Below are positions 27,687-34,723 of a stretch of DNA of 64,000 nucleotides, piece by piece; the stretch's first letter is position 1; each line of letters opens with the position of its first letter. Source of the stretch: Chitinophagaceae bacterium (GTDB lineage: Bacteria; Bacteroidota; Bacteroidia; Chitinophagales; Chitinophagaceae). The DNA is taken from contig JADJLJ010000001.1 of NCBI GenBank assembly GCA_016710165.1, positions 1,736,001-1,800,000 on the forward strand, written 5' to 3'. The notes under the pieces were generated by a model. That model made no database searches, was not told the origin of the DNA, and saw nothing but the letters and a program-made list of their open reading frames with translations. Both the position numbers and the translations under genes were made by a program.

Positions 27687-27719
27687 GGGTCGGGGCGCTG
27701 CAGCGACCTGAACCCTTGA
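27687..27719 (+). repeat. REP-like sequence, copy D
   Basis: GGGTCGGGGCGCTGCAGCG followed by ACCTGAACCCTTGA. Contains the palindrome CGCTGCAGCG and outer GGGT/ACCC arms, so it can fold into an interrupted hairpin. Confidence 0.7.
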
Positions 27720-27725
27720 AGCCTG

Positions 27726-28253
27726 TCATTTCACCAGGTTTTCTAACTCCTCAGTATAAACCCCTCCCCTTCTTTCTGCAAAAAAATCAGCGCCCAGCAT
27801 AAGAAAAGCCTGTATGGCCAATGTAATGCCCAATCCGTACCAGAATGACCGATCCGGGTTTGTCCTGAAAAGAAATATCAATACAATACCTGTAACGATC
27901 AAAGCGATCTCCACCCAGCGGTAGATAACGAAATTCTTCATCACGGTTTCCATCCTGGGTAATTCCTGTGTCCTTGTATAAGACACCGGTTCCATACCGA
28001 TATTGTAGGCAACCTCGTTCATTTGTTTATCTGACCGGGCGTAAACGGCGAACCCTACCACGCACTGAATGATGCCGATTGCCAGCAGGGGTATGGCCGC
28101 TCCTTTATAGAACAACGGATTGGACCTGATGAAAATGAAAAATATAATGGCGAGCATGATGGCGACAATGCCTACTATGAGAAACAAAAGGCTTTCCTGT
28201 TTTTCAGCTATAAAATATTTGTAGATGAAATTAAAGTCGCGTTGTTCAAACAT
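27726..28253 (-). CDS. Four-helix membrane protein, unknown function
   Basis: 175 aa with four predicted membrane helices (about 22-42, 50-70, 110-130, 138-158) and a soluble loop between helices 2 and 3 (ARSDKQMNEVAYNIGMEPVS). No recognised family. Starts 8 bp downstream of the glutathione peroxidase gene, so it is the last gene of an ALDH-GPx-membrane protein transcript. A link to aldehyde or peroxide stress is only suggested by that position. Confidence 0.75.
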   Translation of the reverse strand: MFEQRDFNFIYKYFIAEKQESLLFLIVGIVAIMLAIIFFIFIRSNPLFYKGAAIPLLAIGIIQCVVGFAVYARSDKQMNEVAYNIGMEPVSYTRTQELPRMETVMKNFVIYRWVEIALIVTGIVLIFLFRTNPDRSFWYGLGITLAIQAFLMLGADFFAERRGGVYTEELENLVK

Positions 28254-28261
28254 AAAAGGAT

Positions 28262-28969
28262 TTATTGATTTATTACCTGAATGATCTCATTACCCGTCGG
28301 CTCAACCGTGGATGCAAAATAATTTGTTAAGCGTCCGTTCTCATCCACAATATACTTACAAAAATTCCAGGACGGCTGCTGGCTGTTCCAGCCGTTTTGC
28401 GCCGGGTCGGTAAGCCATTGAAACACTTTATTCTGTTCGGGGCCTTTCCGTACACTGCTTTTTTTCATCAACGGAAATCCAACGCCAAAGTTGAGTCTGC
28501 AGAATGCCGCAATTTCTTCATTGCTTCCTTTTTCCTGCTCTTTGAAATTGTTGGCCGGGAAACCGATAACAACCAGTTTGTCCTTATACTTTTCACTTAG
28601 CTTTTGCAGGTCGTCGTATTGCCCGGTATAACCGCAATCGGATGCGGTATTCACCAGCAATACCTTCCTGCCCTTCAGTTGAGCAAAATCAAACGCGGTT
28701 CCGTCGATCAGGGTATCCTTTAATGAGTAGAAGGAGACCAATGGCTTTGCATTTTCATTGGATGTTCTCTTTGTATTGAATCCCCGCTTATTTGCCCACC
28801 AGATCCACAATGGGTAAACTGCCTTTAAAACTTTCTGCCGGCCGGTCATATTCTTTGAATTTCGGTTTACAATTTCAACATAACCCCAGGAACTGATCAT
28901 CAATAACGGTATTACAACTAAAACTATTTTCAGTCCCCTGTATTTATTCTTCTTTTTTCCCTCTTTCAT
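28262..28969 (-). CDS. Glutathione peroxidase-family protein, membrane-anchored
   Basis: Thiol peroxidase that reduces hydroperoxides, probably with thioredoxin. An N-terminal membrane helix (about 12-30) puts the catalytic domain in the periplasm. Peroxidatic Cys in NTASDCGYT (usual ASKCG), then FPANNFKEQE where the family normally has FPCNQF, and WNFCKYIVD (usual WNF.K) near the end. The FPCNQF Cys, often the resolving region in plant-type enzymes, is missing. Overall fit is good. Three bp after the ALDH gene on the same strand. Confidence 0.88.
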   Translation of the reverse strand: MKEGKKKNKYRGLKIVLVVIPLLMISSWGYVEIVNRNSKNMTGRQKVLKAVYPLWIWWANKRGFNTKRTSNENAKPLVSFYSLKDTLIDGTAFDFAQLKGRKVLLVNTASDCGYTGQYDDLQKLSEKYKDKLVVIGFPANNFKEQEKGSNEEIAAFCRLNFGVGFPLMKKSSVRKGPEQNKVFQWLTDPAQNGWNSQQPSWNFCKYIVDENGRLTNYFASTVEPTGNEIIQVINQ

Positions 28970-28972
28970 TAC

Positions 28973-30337
28973 TTACCGGATGATCCATTTAAACAGTTTC
29001 AGCTTCCCTTTAAATGGCGGGTATTTTATCGCCGGGTCAAACCAGGTGGGCGTTCTCATCACAGCTTTTTTATGACTGAAGGTATCAAAGGAGTACTTTC
29101 CATGACAATTTCCACTGCCGCTGAAACCCCTGCCGCCAAAAGGCAGGTGATGATTGGTAAGGTGCCAGCTGGAATTATTCACACAGCCGCCGCCGAAGGC
29201 CACGCTGTTCAGCCAGTCCTTTTCCTTTGCCCTGCCAGATGTAAAGACATAAAAGGCCAGCGGGTTTTTATTTTGCTCAATTATTTTAAGGGCCTCTTCC
29301 TTTGTGCTGAACGGGATAATGGGAAGCACGGGTCCGAAAATCTCATCTTTCATCACATCGGAATCCATGCTCACATTATCCAGTACCGTTGGTTCTATGA
29401 ACAGTTTGTCTTTATCCGTTCTGCCCCCATAGATTATGGTTCCCTGTTGCAGGTAATTTATCAACCGGTTAAATTGTTTTTCATTGATGATCTTTCCATA
29501 ATTGTAGCTATCCTCCGGCCTGTCACCGAAAAAATCATGAATGGTCCTTTTCAATGCGGCAATCAATTCTTCCTTTTTGCTTGCATGCACCAATACATAG
29601 TCAGGCGCCACACACATCTGTCCGGCATTACTGAATTTTGTAACAGCGATCCGCCGGGCCGCCACGTTGATGTTGGCATCGCTTTCAACGATGCAGGGGC
29701 TTTTTCCGCCAAGTTCCAGCGTTACGGGCACCAACCGTTCTGCAGCCATTTTATAGATCTGTTTTCCCACCGCAGTGCCTCCCGTAAAGAACACATGATC
29801 GAAAGTGAAATTGTTCATCATCCCGGGTATTACTGTTGCGCCATCTCCTTCAGCAACCTGTATATAGTGCTTCTCAAAAGTTTCTTCCATCAACTGTCTT
29901 ATTACTGCAGCCGTTGCAGGAGCAAATTCCGAAGTCTTTATGATGGAACAGTTTCCGGCAGCGATGGCACCCACCAGGGGGGTAAGCAATAACATCAGCG
30001 GGTAATTCCAAGGGCTAATGATCAGCACGACGCCCAACGGCTCCTTCATTACAAAACTGGAAGACGGGATGTTTACCAGGTTCGTCGGTACGTGGTCTGC
30101 GTGCATCCACCGCTTCAGATTCCGGATGGCATTATTGATCTCGGCAAGCAGGAACCCTGTTTCGGTTACCCAGCATTCTTCGGGACTTTTCTTCAGGTCA
30201 ATGTACAACGCCTCATGGAACTGCTTTTCGTATTTCCTTAAAGCATCCCTGAACTTCATCAATTGTTCCCTCCGGAAAGCATAGGATCTTGTAATGCCGC
30301 TTTCATAATACCGCCGCATTTGCAATAAGTCTGCCAT
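28973..30337 (-). CDS. Aldehyde dehydrogenase (ALDH3-like)
   Basis: NAD(P)-dependent oxidation of aliphatic or aromatic aldehydes. 454 aa with ISPWNYPLMLLLTP, catalytic Glu in LELGGKSP, catalytic Cys in FSNAGQMCVAPDYV and IFGPVLPI. The short length, start MADLLQMRRYYESG and hydrophobic C-terminal tail (PPFKGKLKLFKWIIR) match the ALDH3/fatty aldehyde group. ATG 30337 is chosen; the frame continues to 30595 but that part only overlaps tadA in antisense. It could serve aldehydes from AlkB, but the two genes are 28 kb apart. Confidence 0.93.
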   Translation of the reverse strand: MADLLQMRRYYESGITRSYAFRREQLMKFRDALRKYEKQFHEALYIDLKKSPEECWVTETGFLLAEINNAIRNLKRWMHADHVPTNLVNIPSSSFVMKEPLGVVLIISPWNYPLMLLLTPLVGAIAAGNCSIIKTSEFAPATAAVIRQLMEETFEKHYIQVAEGDGATVIPGMMNNFTFDHVFFTGGTAVGKQIYKMAAERLVPVTLELGGKSPCIVESDANINVAARRIAVTKFSNAGQMCVAPDYVLVHASKKEELIAALKRTIHDFFGDRPEDSYNYGKIINEKQFNRLINYLQQGTIIYGGRTDKDKLFIEPTVLDNVSMDSDVMKDEIFGPVLPIIPFSTKEEALKIIEQNKNPLAFYVFTSGRAKEKDWLNSVAFGGGCVNNSSWHLTNHHLPFGGRGFSGSGNCHGKYSFDTFSHKKAVMRTPTWFDPAIKYPPFKGKLKLFKWIIR

Positions 30338-30374
30338 TAAACATAAATTTGCTGAAAGGTAGCAAAATCGTTTT

Positions 30375-30812
30375 ATGACTGATGAACAATATATGCTGGA
30401 AGCGCTGAAAGAAGCACAGAAGGCTTTTGAGAAAGACGAAGTGCCGGTAGGTGCTGTCATTGTGATGAATGATAAGATCATAGCCCGTGGCCACAACCAG
30501 GTGGAGCTGCTGAATGACAGTACCGCCCATGCCGAAATACTGGCCCTTACCACGGCCTTTAATTTTTTGAGCAGTAAATACCTGCCCGAAGCCACCCTGT
30601 ATGTAACAGTGGAACCCTGCCTGATGTGTAGCGGCGCCTTGTACTGGAGTAAGATCGGCAGGATCGTGTATGGTGCAACCGATGAAAAGAACGGCTACCG
30701 GAGATCGACGGGACACAAAAACCCTTTTCACCCCAAAACAGAATTAGCAGGCGGTATTTTGAAAGATGAATGCGGCCGGCTTATGAAGGATTTTTTTAAA
30801 AGCAAGCGTTAG
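30375..30812 (+). CDS. tadA: tRNA-specific adenosine deaminase (TadA-like)
   Basis: Zinc-dependent deaminase converting the wobble adenosine of tRNA to inosine. Zinc ligands and proton shuttle: TAHAEI (His, Glu) and PCLMC (two Cys). 145 aa; N-terminus YMLEALKEAQKAFEKDEVPVGAVIV is classical. Shares a 37-bp divergent region with the ALDH gene. A general nucleoside deaminase is the alternative. Confidence 0.92.
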   Translation: MTDEQYMLEALKEAQKAFEKDEVPVGAVIVMNDKIIARGHNQVELLNDSTAHAEILALTTAFNFLSSKYLPEATLYVTVEPCLMCSGALYWSKIGRIVYGATDEKNGYRRSTGHKNPFHPKTELAGGILKDECGRLMKDFFKSKR

Positions 30813-30867
30813 TTTTCGAGATAAGAAAGAAATAACAGTCCGTAATTCATAATCAACCTTCCCTTCG

Positions 30868-30875
30868 TAAATTTG
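30868..30875 (+). promoter_or_regulatory. -7 box of the superoxide dismutase gene
   Basis: TAAATTTG fits TAnnTTTG, 51 nt before the ATG at 30927, in an AT-rich intergenic region. Confidence 0.5.
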
Positions 30876-30926
30876 TTATTCCTTTACAGGACAGAAATAA
30901 TCATCTAACATTCAAAACAAATAATT

Positions 30927-31526
30927 ATGGCATTTACACTACCGGCTCTGCCTTACGCATTTGATGCATTAGAGCCACATATCGACACCCGGACCATGCA
31001 GATACACCATGGCAAACACCACCAGGCCTACGTAGATAACCTGAATAAAGCCATTGCCGGGACCGAACATGAAAATAAAACCATCGAACAACTGGTAGCT
31101 GCTGCCGGGAGCATCAGCCCTGCTGTGCGTAACAATGGCGGCGGGCACTGGAATCATAGTTTTTTCTGGGAGAGCCTGGCGCCCAACGCCGGCGGAACTC
31201 CCCCGGCAGGCGGAAAACTTGCAGATGCCATCAATGCAGCATTTGGCTCTTTTGATGGGTTCAAAGAAAAATTCGCTGCAGCCGGAATGACAAGATTTGG
31301 AAGCGGATGGGCATGGCTGATCGTAAAGGATGGCAAACTGGAAGTGACCTCTACTCCTAACCAGGATAATCCCTTAATGGATGTTGCAGATGTGAAAGGA
31401 AAACCAATTTTAGGTTGTGATGTCTGGGAGCATGCTTATTACCTGCATTATCAAAACCGCCGTGCAGATTATCTGGCTGCGTTCTGGAATGTGGTGAACT
31501 GGAATAAGGTGGCAGAAAGACTCTGA
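30927..31526 (+). CDS. Superoxide dismutase (Mn/Fe family)
   Basis: Dismutates superoxide to peroxide and oxygen. Metal ligands: His in QIHHGKHHQAYV, His in GGGHWNHSFFW and Asp/His in LGCDVWEHAYY. 199 aa, no signal peptide, so cytoplasmic. The NQDNPLM glutamine position and GGGHWNHS favour Mn or mixed metal use, but this cannot be settled from sequence alone. Own promoter upstream and strong terminator downstream. Confidence 0.97.
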   Translation: MAFTLPALPYAFDALEPHIDTRTMQIHHGKHHQAYVDNLNKAIAGTEHENKTIEQLVAAAGSISPAVRNNGGGHWNHSFFWESLAPNAGGTPPAGGKLADAINAAFGSFDGFKEKFAAAGMTRFGSGWAWLIVKDGKLEVTSTPNQDNPLMDVADVKGKPILGCDVWEHAYYLHYQNRRADYLAAFWNVVNWNKVAERL

Positions 31527-31557
31527 CCCCTGCCCTAAAGAGGAATAAATGAAATTC

Positions 31558-31588
31558 AGCCGTGACCGTAAAGGATCACGGCTTTTTT
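31558..31588 (+). terminator. Terminator after superoxide dismutase
   Basis: Arms AGCCGTGA (31558-31565) and TCACGGCT (31576-31583), then a T-run to 31588. Confidence 0.85.
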
Positions 31589-31650
31589 CAGATACATACC
31601 GAAGTAATTAATCTATAGATCTCCCCATGCCTGCCCCTTTAGGAAACGGG

Positions 31651-31881
31651 CTATGGTACCGGGTCATAGCCATGTCCGCCCCAGGGATGGCATTTGCTCA
31701 CCCGCCTGATGGTAAGCCAAAGTCCTTTTACGGGCCCGTATTTTTTCAATGCCTCCACGGCATAATGTGAACAGGTTGGTGTATAGCGGCATTTTTGTCC
31801 CAGCCACGGAGAGATGATCCATTGGTAAAGCTTTATCAGCATGATAAAGGGGAAACTAAGTATCTGCCAGACTGTTCTCAT
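31651..31881 (-). CDS. yidD: Membrane protein insertion efficiency factor YidD
   Basis: 76-aa peripheral membrane protein that assists YidC-mediated insertion. All three conserved Cys regions are present (KCRYTPTCSHYAVEAL and SKCHPWGGHGYDPVP), with an amphipathic N-terminus (LYQWIISPWLG). Its start overlaps the end of rnpA by 26 bp, the usual order rpmH-rnpA-yidD. Confidence 0.96.
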   Translation of the reverse strand: MRTVWQILSFPFIMLIKLYQWIISPWLGQKCRYTPTCSHYAVEALKKYGPVKGLWLTIRRVSKCHPWGGHGYDPVP

Positions 31882-32266
31882 TTACGATTTTTATAAGTCG
31901 CTTTATTACGTTCCCTGTTTTCTCAAACAGGAATGGCGGATCCGGCAATTCATTCCCAACATAAATAAAGAAAACAGCCAGGTGCTTATCGCTGTTTTTC
32001 AACTGTTGCCGAAGTGTGTTTCTTTGCAACCGGTATGCTTCCCGTACCAGGCGTTTGATCCGGTTCCGGTCAACTGCCTTTTTGAACTGTTTGCTGCTTA
32101 CGGTAAAACCAGCCTGTAATTCAGCGCCCGCATTTTCAGTAAACTTCCAGATCACCTTAAAGGGGAAAATGGAAAACGACCTGCCCTCCCTGAACAATAG
32201 TTCAATTGTTTTCCGGCTTTTGAGCTTTTCCTCTTTCTTAAATGTATGTCGTTGTTTGGGTTCCAA
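31856..32266 (-). CDS. rnpA: Ribonuclease P protein component
   Basis: Protein subunit of RNase P, which matures tRNA 5' ends. The family core is visible: TFKKEEKLKSRKTIELLFREGRSF and the RNR-type motif VDRNRIKRLVREAYR. There is no Met in the first 60 codons. The frame opens at TTG 32308, but this lies in the rpmH terminator, so TTG 32266 (sequence LEPKQRHTFKK) is the more likely start, giving 136 aa. The 3' end overlaps yidD. Confidence 0.9.
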   Translation of the reverse strand: MEPKQRHTFKKEEKLKSRKTIELLFREGRSFSIFPFKVIWKFTENAGAELQAGFTVSSKQFKKAVDRNRIKRLVREAYRLQRNTLRQQLKNSDKHLAVFFIYVGNELPDPPFLFEKTGNVIKRLIKIVNENSLADT

Positions 32267-32278
32267 TTCCTCAAAATT

Positions 32279-32305
32279 AAAAAAGTCCTGCCGGTAAGCA
32301 GGACT
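32279..32305 (-). terminator. Terminator/attenuator between rpmH and rnpA
   Basis: On the minus strand: AGTCCTGC, loop TTACCG, GCAGGACT, then six T. It follows the rpmH stop by about 40 nt and precedes the rnpA start by about 13 nt, so it should limit rnpA expression relative to rpmH. Confidence 0.75.
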
Positions 32306-32346
32306 CAAATATATTGACCAGGTTCCCGTCCGGGAAACCGGTGATC

Positions 32347-32514
32347 TTATTTTTTATCTCCGTGTTCGCTGGAAACGGTCAGTTTATGACGTCCTTTTTT
32401 ACGGCGGCTTGCCAATACCTTACGGCCATTGGCTGTCTGCATACGCTGGCGGAAACCATGTACAGATTTTCTGCGACGTTTGTGCGGTTGATAGGTTCTT
32501 TTTTTACCTGGCAT
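32347..32514 (-). CDS. rpmH: 50S ribosomal protein L34
   Basis: 55-aa basic ribosomal protein: MPGKKRTYQPHKRRRKSVHG, then FRQRMQTANGRKVLASRRKK and GRHKLTVSSE. The KRTYQP...GFR.RM...NGR.VL..RR..GR signature is diagnostic. The four-residue start MPGK and tail HGDKK are small extensions of the common form. A -7 box lies at 32626-32633, so the leader is about 110 nt and includes a hairpin. Confidence 0.96.
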   Translation of the reverse strand: MPGKKRTYQPHKRRRKSVHGFRQRMQTANGRKVLASRRKKGRHKLTVSSEHGDKK

Positions 32515-32529
32515 TTTATTACGTTTTTC

Positions 32530-32548
32530 CCTGCCTGATGACGGCAGG
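32530..32548. promoter_or_regulatory. Hairpin in the rpmH leader
   Basis: CCTGCC (32530-32535), loop TGATGAC, GGCAGG (32543-32548) followed by CAGGC. It lies 15 nt before the rpmH ATG in the transcript. It may control translation, or may be a member of the GGCAGGCAGG intergenic repeats at 7247-7265 and 48637-48656. Confidence 0.45.
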
Positions 32549-32625
32549 CAGGCTTTTACAAATTAATTTCCGGATCTATTTTTACACGCAGCAGGGCACC
32601 ATCCCTGTTGTTTGTGAAAGGACGG

Positions 32626-32633
32626 CAAAGGTA
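32626..32633 (-). promoter_or_regulatory. -7 box of rpmH
   Basis: TACCTTTG on the minus strand fits TAnnTTTG, 111 nt upstream of the rpmH start codon. Confidence 0.5.
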
Positions 32634-32681
32634 AGGGAAAACAAGGTATCGGAAACCAGTAATTTGAAGCTTTTTTGCCAT

Positions 32682-33503
32682 TTAAAGCGCCAAATGGGCC
32701 GATTGTACGGGCTTTCCGTAGAAAATGGCGGCATGACTGTCAAAATCCTCGGTGGAATCAGTGGTAAAAAAAGCGATCTGGCCATTTTTACTGCAATCCG
32801 CATCGATCTCCTTATGCCTGCTCAAGTAGTCCTTCAGGCTTTCGGCCACTATTTCCCCCTGGGACAATATGCTCATGCCGGGCGGCACCGCCTTTTTTAT
32901 CTTCTCCATCAGAAGCGGGTAATGGGTACAGGCAAGTAAAATGCTGTCGATACGGCCCGATTGGCCCAATAGGTTGCCAATATTCTTTTGTATGAAGTAA
33001 TCGGCCCCGGGTGAGTTGTATTCATTATTCTCCACCAAGGGCACCCACATGGGGCATGCTTCCTGGTAAACCTTTATCGTGGGATAAAATTTATTTATCT
33101 CGATCGGGTACGAGTTTGAGATCACGGTACCACTGGTAGCCAGTATACCCACTTCACCGGTTTTGGTGAACTGGCCGATGATCTCGGTAGTGGGCCTGAT
33201 AACCCCCAACACCCTTTTACCGGCATCCATTTTTGGAAGGTCATTTTGCTGAATGGACCGCAACGCTTTTGCAGAAGCGGTGTTACAGGCAAGTATCACC
33301 AGCGTACACCCCTGGTTAAATAACCACTTTACGCATTCCAGTGTGTATTCATACACGGTCTCAAAACTCCGTGTACCATACGGAGACCTGGCATTGTCGC
33401 CGAGGTAGATATAATCGTACTGCGGAAGTTTGGCTGTTATTTCCTTTAATACGGTCAATCCGCCGTACCCGCTGTCAAAAACACCAATGGGCTGTTGCTT
33501 CAT
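32682..33503 (-). CDS. murI: Glutamate racemase
   Basis: Makes D-glutamate for peptidoglycan. Both catalytic Cys motifs are present: LVILACNTASAKAL and ILLACTHYPLL, and the N-terminus GVFDSGYGGLTVLKEI is canonical. 273 aa. A TATTTTTG sequence (33508-33515, minus strand) ends 4 nt before the ATG, so it could have its own leaderless promoter just after the terminator of the skp operon; the same T-rich run may simply be the terminator tail. Confidence 0.96.
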   Translation of the reverse strand: MKQQPIGVFDSGYGGLTVLKEITAKLPQYDYIYLGDNARSPYGTRSFETVYEYTLECVKWLFNQGCTLVILACNTASAKALRSIQQNDLPKMDAGKRVLGVIRPTTEIIGQFTKTGEVGILATSGTVISNSYPIEINKFYPTIKVYQEACPMWVPLVENNEYNSPGADYFIQKNIGNLLGQSGRIDSILLACTHYPLLMEKIKKAVPPGMSILSQGEIVAESLKDYLSRHKEIDADCSKNGQIAFFTTDSTEDFDSHAAIFYGKPVQSAHLAL

Positions 33504-33516
33504 TTACCAAAAATAA

Positions 33517-33546
33517 CAAAGCCTCCCGAAGTAACGGGAGGCTTTG
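33517..33546 (-). terminator. Terminator hairpin between the skp genes and murI
   Basis: Perfect 12-bp stem CAAAGCCTCCCG / CGGGAGGCTTTG with a 6-nt loop, about 20 nt after the stop of the downstream skp gene on the minus strand, followed by TTATTTTT. Confidence 0.85.
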
Positions 33547-33567
33547 CGTTTATTCTTTTTTAAAAGA

Positions 33568-34107
33568 TCAGTTCTTGGCGCCGGCAGGTTTCGCTGCTGG
33601 GGCCGGGTCCTTTATACCAAGTTTTGCCTTAACCGCAGCCAACAGGTCATCGCCCGGAGGTGCAACTAGCAGTGAATTGGTGGATTCATCCAATACATAT
33701 GAATAGCCTTTCTCTTTTGCAACATTCTTGATCGCTTCCATCGCTTTATCACGAACAGGGCCAATCTTATCCTGGGCATACCTGCTGGCCTTTTCCTGGG
33801 CTTCCTGGTCGTAGTTCTGTAAACGGGTGAACAGCTTAACAAGTTCATCCCTTCTTATCTCTTTCATGCTGGCAGAAAGCGTAGCCGAATCTTTAAAATA
33901 TTCATCCCTTTTTTTATCTGCATCGATCTGAAGGGCTTGTCCCTGTAACTGGAGGGATTGCTGGTATTCCCTTAACTGGGAATCCACTTTGGCTGCTTCG
34001 GGCATTAAACTGATCAATACATCGGTATTAATGTAACCGATCTTTGTTTGTGCTGAGGCACTTAAAGCACTGAACGCCATCACAGCTCCTACGATTAACT
34101 TTTTCAT
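33568..34107 (-). CDS. OmpH/Skp-family periplasmic chaperone, second copy
   Basis: Signal peptide (1-19, ending SASAQ), then a long charged helical region (about 45-140, coiled coil, KVDSQLREYQQSLQLQGQALQ...KRDEYFKDS) and the short C-terminal strand segment. Skp chaperones carry unfolded outer membrane proteins to BamA. Pro/Ala-rich tail (KDPAPAAKPAGAKN). Second of two skp paralogues downstream of bamA. Confidence 0.9.
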   Translation of the reverse strand: MKKLIVGAVMAFSALSASAQTKIGYINTDVLISLMPEAAKVDSQLREYQQSLQLQGQALQIDADKKRDEYFKDSATLSASMKEIRRDELVKLFTRLQNYDQEAQEKASRYAQDKIGPVRDKAMEAIKNVAKEKGYSYVLDESTNSLLVAPPGDDLLAAVKAKLGIKDPAPAAKPAGAKN

Positions 34108-34186
34108 TTTTGTTTTACTATTTATTGGTTTGTTTTATAGTTTGTTTTTCAGTCACAATAGCTGCCCCGGGGCAACTATTTAGATA

Positions 34187-34699
34187 TTATTTAACACCCA
34201 GATTCCTCAATACGTCGGCGCTCCTGTCCAGTTTGGGGTCGGCAAAGATAACGGTAATTCCTTCACTTTTATCCAGTATGAAATCATATTGTTTTTCAAC
34301 GGCCAGTTTCTGAACGGCATTATAAACCCGGTCCTGGATAGGTTTTATCAGCTCCTGTCTTTTTTTAAACAGGTCGCCTTCAAATCCAAACCGCTTTTTC
34401 TGAAGGTCCCTCAGTTCTTTTTCCTTGTTATACAGTTCATCTTCCCTTTTCTTTTTCAGCACATCACTCAGCATTACCTGCTCGGCATCATATTCCTTGA
34501 ACATCTTGTCCACCAGCGCCTGTTTCTGGTCTATTTCCTGCTGCCATTGCTCGCTGAACTGGTCAAGCATTTTCTGGGCATCCTTGTATTCCGGCAGCTT
34601 ATCTAAAATGTATTTAGAGTCAATTACTGCATACCGTTGTGCCGTGGCGGTAAATGCGGTAAGCATTACACAGCAGGCGATGAATAAAATCTTTTTCAT
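34187..34699 (-). CDS. OmpH/Skp-family periplasmic chaperone, first copy
   Basis: Signal peptide (MKKILFIACCVMLTAFTATAQ) and a long charged coiled coil (about 30-130; YKDAQKMLDQFSEQWQQEIDQ and KELRDLQKKRFGFEGDLFKK), ending in a beta segment (GITVIFADPKLDRSADVLRNLGVK). ATG 34699 gives the signal peptide; the frame extends to 34723 without homology value. It starts 24 bp after bamA. Confidence 0.92.
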   Translation of the reverse strand: MKKILFIACCVMLTAFTATAQRYAVIDSKYILDKLPEYKDAQKMLDQFSEQWQQEIDQKQALVDKMFKEYDAEQVMLSDVLKKKREDELYNKEKELRDLQKKRFGFEGDLFKKRQELIKPIQDRVYNAVQKLAVEKQYDFILDKSEGITVIFADPKLDRSADVLRNLGVK

Positions 34700-34723
34700 T
34701 GTTACTCTTTTTATGATTGACAA

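Noticed and set aside
29072..29992. 306-codon open frame on the plus strand
   Set aside because: Lies wholly antisense to the aldehyde dehydrogenase gene; the translation has no domain pattern, and the opposite strand has all ALDH motifs.
30338..30595. N-terminal extension of the aldehyde dehydrogenase
   Set aside because: The 86 extra residues are low-complexity Ser/Ala and antisense to tadA; family start MADLLQMRRYYESG fits ATG 30337.
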